Positions 10,573-18,585 of a stretch of 45,419 bases of DNA are shown one piece after another. The translations under genes were made by a program, and so were the position numbers. A model generated the notes under the pieces. The model did no database searches and was not told the origin of the DNA. It worked only from the letters and a program-made list of their open reading frames with translations. Each line of letters opens with the position of its first letter. Position 1 is the first letter of the stretch. The stretch is from Gallicola sp. GTDB lineage: Bacteria; Bacillota; Clostridia; Tissierellales; Peptoniphilaceae. Where the stretch lies: the NCBI GenBank assembly GCA_012841535.1, contig DUUN01000014.1, forward strand, positions 1-45,419, in the 5' to 3' direction.

Positions 10573-10685
10573 GTAATAATAACTCTTCTCAAGTATTCCT
10601 TTCTCCTATTTGTTTTAAATCATATACAATCTTGCTGACTATAGTCTATACTTATAAATATACATAAGCTTAAGGAGGCTACATA

Positions 10686-11228
10686 ATGGTAAAAAGTATA
10701 ACAACAAATTTAGAGATTATTGAATCCTTACTCTATTTTTGGCAAGCTAGTAGTGAAGGAGAAAAAGTAGGGGAGTCTTATATAAAAAGCATTGTGGAAT
10801 TTCCAGATATGAAATACTTGTATAACGATGAATTTAACGAAGAATCTGCAAGAAAAGTTCTTTCATCTATATCCAATAGAGAATTAATAAGTAACGGAAG
10901 TAAAACTGAAATGAGATATTGGAATAATAATATGTGGATGATGGAAGATTTGGGTTTTACAAATTTAATGATAAAACCAATTAAAACATTACACTCAGAT
11001 AAATTCTTAGAAAAAATTAATAAAAATCCAAATAGTAGTAAATATGAAAATATTGAAATAGTATTTTTACCAGGACATTTTGACGAATATTATATTGATG
11101 AAAATAAATTAATAATAAACTTCTTTAAAGTAATAGTAGATATATTTGACGAAGATAAAATTACAATTGGTGGCGTAGATTTTGACGACTATATTGAAGA
11201 AAAATTAATAGAACTAATAGAAAAATAG
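10686..11228 (+). CDS. Conserved uncharacterised protein, TDE2712-like
   Basis: This acidic 180-residue cytosolic protein has no signal or membrane segment. It contains the stretches SISNRELIS and YWNNNMWMMEDL followed by MIKPIKTL, which I associate with an uncharacterised family that databases label TDE2712. That recollection is not checked. A helical N-terminal half is followed by a mixed C-terminal half rich in Asp, Glu, Ile and Phe. It stands alone between the glp terminator and a bidirectional terminator, behind a good AAGGAGG site. No function can be assigned. Confidence 0.75.
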   Translation: MVKSITTNLEIIESLLYFWQASSEGEKVGESYIKSIVEFPDMKYLYNDEFNEESARKVLSSISNRELISNGSKTEMRYWNNNMWMMEDLGFTNLMIKPIKTLHSDKFLEKINKNPNSSKYENIEIVFLPGHFDEYYIDENKLIINFFKVIVDIFDEDKITIGGVDFDDYIEEKLIELIEK

Positions 11229-11253
11229 AAAGCTTAAAAGCTTTCTATTTTTT
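11223..11253. terminator. Bidirectional terminator between convergent genes
   Basis: A 13-base perfect stem (11223-11235 and 11238-11250) with A and T tracts on either side lies between the rightward uncharacterised gene and the leftward DUF1846 gene. It can serve both. Confidence 0.88.
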
Positions 11254-12730
11254 AATAGTAAATTGGTTTATTTTCAAAAACAGCTTCAGAAGTTGCTTCA
11301 ATAGATAGTTTTTTAAACAATTTAATATCTACCTCTGCTAACATAACAGAAATATGGGCTTGGCATCCCTTTAGTTTTGGAATTTGGTCTAAGGCCAGTT
11401 GGGCTACCGGGTTATCTGCTGCTGAAATAGACAGGGCAATTAGGGTTTCATCTATATGAAGTCTTGGATTTTTACCACCTAAATATTTAGTTTTTAACTT
11501 CTGAATAGGCTCTATTGCTTCCGGTGAAATTAAATGAATATCATCATCAATATTCGCAAGTTTCTTTAAGGCATTTAAAATTAAAGCTGCTGATGGACCT
11601 AATAAGTCCGAAGTTTTTCCTGTAATAATGCTACCGTCTGGAAGTTCTAATGCTGCAGCAGCCTTGCCAGTTTCCTCTGCTCTCTCTAAAGCTGCAGGAA
11701 CAACAGGCCTATCATTTACATTAATATTTAAAGGTTTCATTAATAACTCTATTTTATATACAACAGACTCTAGGCAATTTCCTCTTGCTAGCTCGTTTAA
11801 GGTATTATAATAACGTCTAATAATCTCCTGCTTAGAAGCTTCCTGACATACCTTGTCATTACTAATACAATTGCCGGCCATATTAACACCCATATCCGTA
11901 GGGGATTTATACATACTTTCCCCGTAAATCATTTCAAACATAGCCGATAGTACAGGAAATATTTCCACATCCCTATTGTATGAAACAGCTGTTTCACCAT
12001 AGGCCTCTAGATGAAAGGGGTCTATCATATTAATGTCGTTTAAATCTGCTGTTGCTGCTTCATAGGCTAAATTAATAGGATGTTTTAAAGGAATATTCCA
12101 TATTGGAAAAGTTTCAAACTTAGCATAACCTGCCCTTATACCCCTTTTATTTTCATGATAAAGTTGGGAAAGACAAGTTGCCATTTTCCCACTTCCCGGT
12201 CCTGGTGCAGTTAAAACAACTAAAGGTTTAGTTGTTTCAATATATGTATTTTTCCCAAAGCCATCTTCACTAACAATATAGGGTATATTTTGAGGATAAC
12301 CTTCAATTAAATAGTGGGTGTAAACCTTTATTCCTAAATTAATTAAATGGTTTTTAAATAAGTCGGCACTTTGTTGACCGGTATATTGGGTAATAACAAC
12401 TGAGCCAACATATAGTCCACTATTTTTAAAAGCTTCAATAAGCCTTAAAACATCTGTATCATATGTTATTCCTAAATCCCCCCTAACCTTATTTTTTTCT
12501 ATATCCTTAGCATTAATAGTAATAATAATTTCTATTTCTTCAGATAATTCCTTTAGCAATTTCAATTTACTATCCGGTTGAAATCCAGGTAAAACCCTTG
12601 AAGCATGGTAGTCGTCAAATAATTTCCCACCAAATTCCAAGTACAATTTATTATCAAATTGGTTTATTCTCTCTCTAATATGAGATGACTGTAAGTCTAA
12701 ATATTTTTGGTTGTCAAATCCAATTTCCAT
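11252..12730 (-). CDS. DUF1846 domain-containing protein
   Basis: The protein (492 residues) matches the DUF1846 family along its full length. Recognisable pieces are the start MEIGFDNQKYLDLQSSHIRERI, the GGKLFDDYHASRVLPGF segment, and the glycine-rich loop APGPGSGKMATCLSQ near residue 180, which resembles a phosphate-binding loop. The remainder includes YETAV-type and MGVNMAGNCI segments. It is cytosolic with no membrane segment. The family is widespread in Firmicutes, with structures solved but no established activity. It stands alone here, divergent from a GNAT gene. AAGGGAG precedes the ATG on the minus strand. Confidence 0.9.
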   Translation of the reverse strand: MEIGFDNQKYLDLQSSHIRERINQFDNKLYLEFGGKLFDDYHASRVLPGFQPDSKLKLLKELSEEIEIIITINAKDIEKNKVRGDLGITYDTDVLRLIEAFKNSGLYVGSVVITQYTGQQSADLFKNHLINLGIKVYTHYLIEGYPQNIPYIVSEDGFGKNTYIETTKPLVVLTAPGPGSGKMATCLSQLYHENKRGIRAGYAKFETFPIWNIPLKHPINLAYEAATADLNDINMIDPFHLEAYGETAVSYNRDVEIFPVLSAMFEMIYGESMYKSPTDMGVNMAGNCISNDKVCQEASKQEIIRRYYNTLNELARGNCLESVVYKIELLMKPLNINVNDRPVVPAALERAEETGKAAAALELPDGSIITGKTSDLLGPSAALILNALKKLANIDDDIHLISPEAIEPIQKLKTKYLGGKNPRLHIDETLIALSISAADNPVAQLALDQIPKLKGCQAHISVMLAEVDIKLFKKLSIEATSEAVFENKPIYY

Positions 12731-12874
12731 CTTATAACTCCCTTATGTAAAATAAAATATATACCTATAGCATACTACAAAATATACTAGAATTTAAAGA
12801 TATTTCTTAAAAACACTAAAAACTTTATTAATTTTAGTATAATATAAATATAGAACTGAAATAAGGAGAAAATC

Positions 12875-13699
12875 ATGGATATAATTACTAGAACAATTAC
12901 TGATTCAGACAGAGAAGAATGTATATATGTTGAAAAAGGTGCTATGCCTCATAATCGCTATATAAATGACGTTTGGAATATGTTCCTATATGAAACCGAT
13001 GGTGATTTAATTGGTGCCTTTGTAGATGGAAAACTACAGGGGATGGGAAAATTAACTAGACTTTATCAAGATTATGGATGGCTTGAAACATTAAGAGTAC
13101 ATCCAGATTTTCAAAATATGGGTATTGGACAAAAAATTTATGACGCCTATTTTGAACATATAGCAAAATTAAATTTAAAATCTGTTGGTATGTACACTGA
13201 AATGTATAATAAAATCAGTAAACATCTAGCTGAAAAAAATGGATTTGAAGTAAAAGCAGAATATACAGAAATACTAAAGCCAATTAGAAATATAGATACA
13301 AATCCTACACAATTTAAATTGGTATCAAAGGAAAATGGTGAAGAATTTTTATCTCAATACTATGATTATATGGATGACTATCTAGTAATAAATAGAACAT
13401 TTTATCCAGTTGATAAGGGTTTAGGAGAATTTTTAGCTAGCAAAAACTGGGTTTATACCGATAATAAGGAAAATGTTCTAATTGGTGGATATAGATTTCA
13501 GCCTGAAAAAGCTTTTCATATTCCCTTTATAAAAGGAGATATAGATAAAATTCTAGACTTTGCTAATTATTTAGGCTGTAAAGCAGGTAGTAAAAATTTA
13601 TCTATGCTAAAGCCTGTAAATAGTACCTTAATAGACTTATATGTTAGAAAGGGCTTTTCCATAGACGATAATTATATGACCTTGTGGATAGACTTATAA
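12875..13699 (+). CDS. GNAT-family N-acetyltransferase with C-terminal extension
   Basis: Residues 1 to about 135 form a GNAT domain. The acetyl-CoA-binding motif A is seen as LRVHPDFQNMGIGQKIYDAYF, followed by a motif B region ending KHLAEKNGFEVKAEY. The remaining 140 residues form a second domain without an obvious acetyl-CoA loop, possibly a degenerate GNAT repeat (DYMTLWIDL at the end). The acceptor substrate is unknown. It is a single gene divergent from the DUF1846 gene. A -10-like TATAAT is at 12838-12843 and the ribosome binding site is AAGGAG. Family assignment is firm. Confidence 0.88.
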   Translation: MDIITRTITDSDREECIYVEKGAMPHNRYINDVWNMFLYETDGDLIGAFVDGKLQGMGKLTRLYQDYGWLETLRVHPDFQNMGIGQKIYDAYFEHIAKLNLKSVGMYTEMYNKISKHLAEKNGFEVKAEYTEILKPIRNIDTNPTQFKLVSKENGEEFLSQYYDYMDDYLVINRTFYPVDKGLGEFLASKNWVYTDNKENVLIGGYRFQPEKAFHIPFIKGDIDKILDFANYLGCKAGSKNLSMLKPVNSTLIDLYVRKGFSIDDNYMTLWIDL

Positions 13700-13732
13700 A
13701 AAGAATGAAATTTAATATTTCATTCTTTTTTA
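13700..13732. terminator. Bidirectional terminator
   Basis: A 12-base perfect stem (13700-13711 and 13717-13728) follows the GNAT stop codon and precedes the 3' end of the leftward XRE gene. The T run at 13726-13731 serves the rightward gene; the A run serves the leftward one. Confidence 0.85.
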
Positions 13733-14095
13733 TTTACCTCCTTCATCTATACTCGTATCTACTTCCCTTAACATCTCCTCTAAAGTTAAATCAAAAAGAT
13801 TTGCCAGTAGTATTAAATTACTCATAGTCGGTTCAGAATTTCCATTTTCCCATTTTGACACTGCCTGTCTACTTACTCCCAGTTTTTCTGCAATAAATTC
13901 CTGAGTCATTTTATTTTTAATACGATTTTCTTTAATTACCTCATTAAGTGGCTTTTTATCTATTGCTCTATTATCTTGAAAATATTTCGGTTTAATATAT
14001 TTCTCAAAGAATTTCTTAAAAGATTTCTTAATTAAAAAAATAATTCCTACTATAATTCCTATAGAAATAATTAAAAAACCCATTGAACTTTGCAT
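13730..14095 (-). CDS. Membrane-anchored XRE-family transcriptional regulator
   Basis: This 121-residue protein has one N-terminal transmembrane segment (about residues 5-23, GFLIISIGIIVGIIFLI), then a basic linker (KKSFKKFFEKYIKPKYF) and a classical XRE helix-turn-helix at about 50-110 (MTQEFIAEKLGVSRQAVSKWENG). The positive-inside rule places the DNA-binding domain in the cytoplasm, tethered to the membrane. The usual arrangement in Firmicutes is an N-terminal helix-turn-helix with C-terminal membrane helices, so this order is reversed. The start is supported by GGGAGG 8 bases upstream. It is divergent from the FNT channel gene, with repeats between them, so control of that gene or itself is plausible. 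Confidence 0.85.
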   Translation of the reverse strand: MQSSMGFLIISIGIIVGIIFLIKKSFKKFFEKYIKPKYFQDNRAIDKKPLNEVIKENRIKNKMTQEFIAEKLGVSRQAVSKWENGNSEPTMSNLILLANLFDLTLEEMLREVDTSIDEGGK

Positions 14096-14336
14096 ACCTT
14101 ATACCTCCCTTTTTTATTTATAATAAGTCTATTATATTTAGCCAAAATAAGCTACCAACTATTAGGCAACTATAGGTTGCTTTCAGTTGCCCATGTTAAA
14201 ACTTGCCCTTTACAGCAAAATAAAACAAATGTGACCAAGTTAACTGATAATATGTTTCAATTAGGGTAAAATATGTATATCTATAAGAAGTAGATTTTTA
14301 TATAAAATATAAGAAAATAATTAAGGAGAATTTGTT
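14096..14336. promoter_or_regulatory. Divergent control region with repeated CAACTATAGG / GTTGC elements
   Basis: The space between the XRE regulator and the FNT gene holds two near-identical direct copies of CAACTAT(T)AGG (about 14156-14166 and 14167-14176), and the inverted elements GGCAACT (14165-14171), GGTTGC (14175-14180) and AGTTGCC (14185-14191). These overlap in one 40-base block, as expected of an operator cluster. A possible -10 element TAAAAT for the FNT gene is at 14267-14272, without a convincing -35 element. The role is inferred from position. Confidence 0.45.
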
Positions 14337-15146
14337 ATGAATTTCTATCAAGGAAATGAAACAATTGATATATTATCTAAAAAAGCAGAAGAAAAAAATA
14401 AAATGTCTTTTATTAGATTATTTTTACTAGGCATACTTGGTGGAGCCTTTATTGCCCTAGGATATTTAGCCTACTTGAGAATATTAGGTGCAATGCCAAA
14501 GGAATTAAATGGCTTAGGCTTGTTCTTAGGAGCCTCTATATTTCCTATTGGATTAATAGCCATATATTTAATGAACGCAGAGCTGGCAACAGGAAATACA
14601 TTAACAATGACACTTGGATATTTAGACAAAAAAGTAAAAATATACCAGGTTCTTTATAACTGGTTGGTAATAGCCCTAAGTAATATTTTAGGAGCCCTAC
14701 TAGTTGCTTATTTCTTTGGTCATATTGTTGGTTTAACAGAAGGAGCCTATTTAGAAACAACTCTTAATATAGCTAAGTCTAAAATAGAAGCCTCTACAAT
14801 GTCAGCCTTAGTATCCGGCCTAGGTGGAAATATCTTTGTCTGTACTGCTGTTTGGATTGCAACATCAGCTAAAACATTAGCCGGAAAAATATTTGGACTA
14901 TGGTTTCCTGTAATGATATTTATAGTTATTGGCTTACAACATGCAGTAGCCAATGCCTTTATAATACCTGCAGCAATATTTTCCGGTCAATCAACAATAA
15001 CAGTTTTAGACTTTGTAACTAATTTCCTAGCTGTCTTTCTAGGAAATGTTCTTGGTGGAGCAGTAGTAGTTGCAATACCTGTGTTTATGTCAAATAGAAA
15101 ATGTAATTCCTTAACTAGCTGTGAATTACCATATTCAGGGGACTAA
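14337..15146 (+). CDS. Formate/nitrite transporter (FNT) family channel
   Basis: This 269-residue membrane protein has about six transmembrane helices and FNT landmarks: GGAFIALGYLAYLR near the start, ELATGNTL in the first half, SGLGGNIFVCTAVW, and GLQHAVANAF, which holds the central pore histidine. FNT channels conduct formate, nitrite, hydrosulphide or lactate-type monocarboxylates. In a fermentative organism formate export is a likely role, but the sequence does not separate these. The protein is monocistronic, with AAGGAG before the ATG. The divergent membrane-bound XRE gene may regulate it. Confidence 0.9.
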   Translation: MNFYQGNETIDILSKKAEEKNKMSFIRLFLLGILGGAFIALGYLAYLRILGAMPKELNGLGLFLGASIFPIGLIAIYLMNAELATGNTLTMTLGYLDKKVKIYQVLYNWLVIALSNILGALLVAYFFGHIVGLTEGAYLETTLNIAKSKIEASTMSALVSGLGGNIFVCTAVWIATSAKTLAGKIFGLWFPVMIFIVIGLQHAVANAFIIPAAIFSGQSTITVLDFVTNFLAVFLGNVLGGAVVVAIPVFMSNRKCNSLTSCELPYSGD

Positions 15147-15164
15147 TATATATCATATTTTATT

Positions 15165-15206
15165 AAGTATTAACTACTATACTTACAAACATAGTAGTTA
15201 ATACTT
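15165..15206. promoter_or_regulatory. 16-base perfect inverted repeat after the FNT gene
   Basis: Arms AAGTATTAACTACTAT (15165-15180) and ATAGTAGTTAATACTT (15191-15206) are perfect complements around a 10-base loop. No T run follows on either strand, so it is a poor canonical terminator. It ends 16 bases before the -10 element TATAAT (15222-15227, with TGC before it) of the next gene, so it covers the -35 position. It may act as an operator, or as a stabilising 3' hairpin for the FNT transcript. Confidence 0.5.
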
Positions 15207-15247
15207 ATAATTGAAATTTGCTATAATCTATATAAGGAGAAATACAT

Positions 15248-15742
15248 ATGACTATAAAACTACTAGCTTATACAAGAGAAAAGGCCCATGAATTTTATAA
15301 AAATTACATACAAGACCCTGCTATATTTACTTCCGATGAAAAATTTAAAACCTATGAATATAAAGCCTACCAAGTAGATGATTTTTTTAATAGTCATGTA
15401 GGACTAAAAAGCAGAAAATATTTTGCCATCGATTTAAATGGTAGAACCATAGGGGAAATCTCTTTAAAATTCATCAATAAAAAAGAAAAATCTGCCACCT
15501 TGTCCATTGCCTTAATAAATGACTCCGTTAAAGGATTAGGCTATGGAACAGAGGCAGAAAAACTAATTATTGAATACGGCTTTACTAAATTAGGCTTAGA
15601 TATAATCTATGCCGATACAATTTTACGAAATACAAGAAGCCAACATGTACTGGAAAAAGTCGGCTTTAAATACATAAAAACAGATAAGGACTTAAAATAT
15701 TATGAACTAAGAAAAGAGGATTGGTTAGAAGCTAAGGGTTAA
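15248..15742 (+). CDS. GNAT-family N-acetyltransferase, RimJ/RimL-like
   Basis: This 164-residue protein resembles the RimJ/RimL/Acetyltransf_3 group. A central strand region (GRTIGEISLKFI) is followed by the acetyl-CoA loop VKGLGYGTEAEKLIIEYGFTKLG and the downstream NTRSQHVLEKVGFKYI motif typical of these acetyltransferases. The acceptor may be a protein N-terminus or a small amine; the sequence does not say. It is a single gene with AAGGAG upstream of its ATG. Confidence 0.85.
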   Translation: MTIKLLAYTREKAHEFYKNYIQDPAIFTSDEKFKTYEYKAYQVDDFFNSHVGLKSRKYFAIDLNGRTIGEISLKFINKKEKSATLSIALINDSVKGLGYGTEAEKLIIEYGFTKLGLDIIYADTILRNTRSQHVLEKVGFKYIKTDKDLKYYELRKEDWLEAKG

Positions 15743-15831
15743 TAAACTAGTCATTAGTCTAGCTTAATTTAAAATTTAATTTTCTATTTACTGTATACTA
15801 TATTATAAATCAAATAATTATAGGAGTAGTT

Positions 15832-16425
15832 ATGAATGAAATAATAAAATTAATAGATGATGGATTAGTATCCTTTGAAAACTTTAATAATTTAGAAATT
15901 AGAAACTATGATTTTTCTAAAATAGAATTTGAAAATATAGAATTTAGAAATTGTATTTTTAATAACTGTAAATTTAATAAGGCTTATTTTTATCAAACAG
16001 AATTTTATAATTGTGACCTTTCCAATAGTGACTTTAAGGACTCTTACTTTAAAAATGTAAAAATCATAAGTTCCAAGGCTGTTGGTACAAATTTATATAA
16101 TTCTATATTTAAAAATTTTTATATAGATGACTCTGTTTTCAAATTCTCTAATTTTTCAACTAGTTTATTTGAAGGCTCAAAACTGGAAAACACAGATTTT
16201 TCAGAGTCTATTTTTTCCAACTGTAAATTTAAAAAATCTAAAATAAAAGAGGTCAATTTAAAAAGAGCAGAAATATTTAAGGCAAAGTTAACTAACTTAG
16301 ACTTTTCCGACTCAAATATTGAGCAGTTAAGAATTTCTGAAGATTTAAGTGAATTTAAGGGAAGTAAAATAAATTCTTTTCAAGCAGTAGAATTAATTAG
16401 TTTACTAGGAATTAAAGTAATTTAA
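15832..16425 (+). CDS. Qnr-like pentapeptide repeat protein
   Basis: The protein (197 residues) is built almost wholly of pentapeptide repeats from about residue 25 to 170, with Phe or Leu at every fifth position (for example FRNCIFNNCKFNKAYF). These fold into a right-handed quadrilateral beta-helix that mimics DNA. The C-terminal end GSKINSFQAVELISLLGIKVI closely follows the Qnr end as I remember it for QnrB (GVKLDNYQASLLMERLGIAVIG), and a break at SSKAVGTNL resembles SSALG in QnrB. Qnr proteins bind gyrase and protect it from quinolones; a chromosomal homologue may have that or another role. It is a single gene with its own terminator. Confidence is high for pentapeptide repeats, moderate for the Qnr link. 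Confidence 0.85.
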   Translation: MNEIIKLIDDGLVSFENFNNLEIRNYDFSKIEFENIEFRNCIFNNCKFNKAYFYQTEFYNCDLSNSDFKDSYFKNVKIISSKAVGTNLYNSIFKNFYIDDSVFKFSNFSTSLFEGSKLENTDFSESIFSNCKFKKSKIKEVNLKRAEIFKAKLTNLDFSDSNIEQLRISEDLSEFKGSKINSFQAVELISLLGIKVI

Positions 16426-16428
16426 AAA

Positions 16429-16460
16429 AAGTGGCTAAATAGCCACTTCTTTTAAATTTT
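16429..16460 (+). terminator. Terminator of the pentapeptide repeat gene
   Basis: An 8-base stem (AAGTGGCT at 16429-16436, AGCCACTT at 16441-16448) with an AAAT loop is followed by CTTTTAAATTTT. A-rich sequence on the other side may let it serve the convergent zinc ribbon gene too. Confidence 0.8.
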
Positions 16461-16476
16461 AGAATTATATATATTT

Positions 16477-16689
16477 TTAATTTCCTATTAAAAAGTCTAA
16501 AATATTCCAACCGTCTGATGTTTCTGCCCTGTAAAGCTCTGTATAACCACATCTGGAACAGCTAACAGTTATAAACTTCTTGTTTTGAACATCAAAAATC
16601 TTTGCAAAATTTCCACCGGTAGCTTGAAACTGGTCGGAAATATAATGCTCGTTACCGCATTTTTCACAAATATATTGTTTCTTTTCCAT
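16477..16689 (-). CDS. Zinc-ribbon protein (DUF2082-like)
   Basis: This small 70-residue protein has two CxxC knuckles, CEKCG near the start and CSRCG near residue 45, spaced as in a zinc ribbon, with a conserved TELYR segment after the second. It fits the family annotated as nucleic-acid-binding zinc-ribbon protein (DUF2082). Nucleic acid binding is a family annotation, not demonstrated. AAGGAG precedes the ATG on the minus strand. Confidence 0.8.
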   Translation of the reverse strand: MEKKQYICEKCGNEHYISDQFQATGGNFAKIFDVQNKKFITVSCSRCGYTELYRAETSDGWNILDFLIGN

Positions 16690-16770
16690 TTTTTCTCCTT
16701 GTACAATAGAATTTATGCCTTTACTATATTTTAGTATATATTAGGCAAATAGTATATTATAAAATATATT

Positions 16771-17166
16771 TCAATTTTCCATTTCCTTCTTATAGCCTTT
16801 GTGGGCACTGTAGTAAATTAACAATATGTTTATTATTATATGGGGAACAAAATATAAAGAATCCTTTGCTGTAGTCATTCCCATAATAACAACCATTTGA
16901 TAAAAAGCATTAATTACCAACATAATATAAAATATCCATCTCATAAGGAATTTATTGTATGTAAATATAAAAACAAAAAATAATGCATATAATATATAAG
17001 GTGCCGTAATAATTATATTTATATGTTTTCCAACATAAATATTTTTAAGCCAGGTATCATAAACATCAATATTAAATACCATTTCCGATATTGCAAGTGT
17101 AAAATAATATAATGCTGGAATTATAAAACAAATCGTCCCTATAATTCTTTTATTTTTATTACTCAT
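16771..17166 (-). CDS. Four-helix membrane protein of unknown function
   Basis: The 131-residue product has four hydrophobic segments (around residues 8-28, 48-68, 75-95 and 105-120) and short charged ends, so it is an integral membrane protein. I recognise no family. A strong GGGAGG site precedes the ATG on the minus strand, which supports expression. It lies upstream of the zinc ribbon gene in the same orientation (81 bases apart) and is divergent from another small membrane protein gene. Confidence 0.75.
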   Translation of the reverse strand: MSNKNKRIIGTICFIIPALYYFTLAISEMVFNIDVYDTWLKNIYVGKHINIIITAPYILYALFFVFIFTYNKFLMRWIFYIMLVINAFYQMVVIMGMTTAKDSLYFVPHIIINILLIYYSAHKGYKKEMEN

Positions 17167-17350
17167 AATCTTTCCTCCCTAACTATAATTATAAATCATG
17201 TAAACTATTCTAAACTAACAGTTTTGTTAGTTTCCTATATTGAATTACAGGGTATATTCATAAACAATACCCTCATTTAAGACTGGCTAGAAAATAGATA
17301 GGATATTTTTCTTAATTAAAAACAAATCTGAATAAAGGGAGAATAACTAA
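17167..17350. promoter_or_regulatory. Divergent intergenic region with two inverted repeats
   Basis: Two perfect inverted repeats lie between the divergent membrane protein genes: a 9-base stem AAACTAACA (17212-17220) / TGTTAGTTT (17225-17233) with a GTTT loop, and GGGTAT (17250-17255) / ATACCC (17267-17272). Neither has a terminator-like T tract. They may be operator sites for the two genes. Confidence 0.35.
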
Positions 17351-17716
17351 ATGAAGAAAAGTTTAAAATACTCAAAGGCTCATGTTTTCTATGTCTTGTT
17401 TAATATTATATTAATAATATTACTAGCAAGCTTGCTATATATTTATAATAATATTTACTCTAATATAATTATGGTCCTAGTTTTACTGGCTATTCTTTTT
17501 TCTTCCAATTTTATAATGGAAAAATATTTGTATAAAAAATATAAGTTTAAAATTAAGGATAAAAAACCATACAATTTTTTAATTATTATTCCTAATGTTT
17601 TACTTGTATTTTACTTAACCTATAATAAAACTTGGCTCTTAATCCTATATGCAGTAATAATAATTGCCATATTTTTATATATAAGCTACAAAAGTATTCT
17701 TGAATACAATAAATAA
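17351..17716 (+). CDS. Four-helix small membrane protein
   Basis: This 121-residue protein is strongly hydrophobic, with four membrane segments arranged as two pairs separated by a basic loop (KYLYKKYKFKIKDKK). I recognise no family. AGGGAG precedes its ATG and a terminator follows. It stands alone and is divergent from another small membrane protein of similar size, though the two show no clear sequence similarity. Confidence 0.7.
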   Translation: MKKSLKYSKAHVFYVLFNIILIILLASLLYIYNNIYSNIIMVLVLLAILFSSNFIMEKYLYKKYKFKIKDKKPYNFLIIIPNVLLVFYLTYNKTWLLILYAVIIIAIFLYISYKSILEYNK

Positions 17717-17717
17717 G

Positions 17718-17752
17718 AAAAAGCTATTCTCTTACTTGAGAGTAGCTTTTTA
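17718..17752. terminator. Bidirectional terminator
   Basis: A 14-base stem with one mismatch or slip (17718-17731 and 17738-17751) has A and T runs at its outer ends and separates the rightward membrane protein gene from the leftward DUF554 gene, whose stop codon it overlaps. Confidence 0.85.
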
Positions 17753-18439
17753 AAATATAAATCCAAATAGACTTTGTACTCCATACCATACTATTGGAAT
17801 AAACATAGCCGGCAGGTAGTCCAAGGTTTTGAAATCCTTAATTTTCATTAGCCCCAGTCCCATTCCTATTAAAAGAACAGAACCTATTGCTGAAAACTCG
17901 TTTATAACTTCCGGAGTTAAGAAATTTCCTAAAATATTTGTTAGTAAATAAATTGAGCCTTGGTAGATAAACAGGGCAAAGGCTGCAATGTAAATTGACA
18001 CACCATAAACAGAGGCAAAAATTAAACCACTAACTGAATCCAATATAGTCTTAAACTGTAGTAAACTAGGGTCTCCTTTTAAACTCATATTCATTGCTGC
18101 TAATATACTTAAGGAGCCTGAACATTGAATAATAATTATAGTAATTGCGTTTTTTATAATATCGCTATTAACATTGGCAGAGGAAAATTTATTGGCTAAA
18201 TTTTCAGTTCGGTCATGCATTTTTAAGGTCGTTCCAATAAATGTACCTATAGTTAAAGAAACCAACATTAATAACATACTATTAATTTCCAAAGCTCCCT
18301 GAATTCCCATTACTATTATTAACAAACCCAATATTAAAATAAGGGACTCCCCTTGTTTTTTTGAAATAAACTTATTTAAAATCATACCAAAAGTACCGGC
18401 AATAGCAATTCCTATTGCATTAATAAATACCCAAAACAT
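17750..18439 (-). CDS. DUF554 family membrane protein
   Basis: This 229-residue integral membrane protein fits the DUF554 family (YdfK/YqgA-like). It shows NAIGIAIAGTFGMILNKFI at the N-terminus, GLLIIVMGIQGALE, a TIGTFIG turn, and GSVLLIGMGLGLMKIKDFK near the end. Function is unknown; transport is often guessed. The open frame continues upstream through a TTG at 18451, but that would overlap the ribosome binding site; GAGGTG lies 4 bases before the ATG at 18439, so the shorter start is chosen. It is monocistronic. Confidence 0.85.
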   Translation of the reverse strand: MFWVFINAIGIAIAGTFGMILNKFISKKQGESLILILGLLIIVMGIQGALEINSMLLMLVSLTIGTFIGTTLKMHDRTENLANKFSSANVNSDIIKNAITIIIIQCSGSLSILAAMNMSLKGDPSLLQFKTILDSVSGLIFASVYGVSIYIAAFALFIYQGSIYLLTNILGNFLTPEVINEFSAIGSVLLIGMGLGLMKIKDFKTLDYLPAMFIPIVWYGVQSLFGFIF

Positions 18440-18545
18440 CTTACACCTCAAAAAATATATTACTACTACTATATTGCTAATATTTTACACTGTCAAATTA
18501 AAACTATTTATATATTTTTATTTATATGTTTTAGTTAGATAAATT

Positions 18546-18581
18546 AAAAATACCGATCTATAATTTAAGGCCGGTATTTTT
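18546..18581 (-). terminator. Terminator of the DUF2975-XRE-DUF4153 operon
   Basis: Ten-base arms AAAAATACCG (18546-18555) and CGGTATTTTT (18572-18581) form a hairpin with a 16-base loop just beyond the DUF4153 stop codon. On the minus strand the second arm ends in a T run. Confidence 0.75.
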
Positions 18582-18585
18582 CTAC

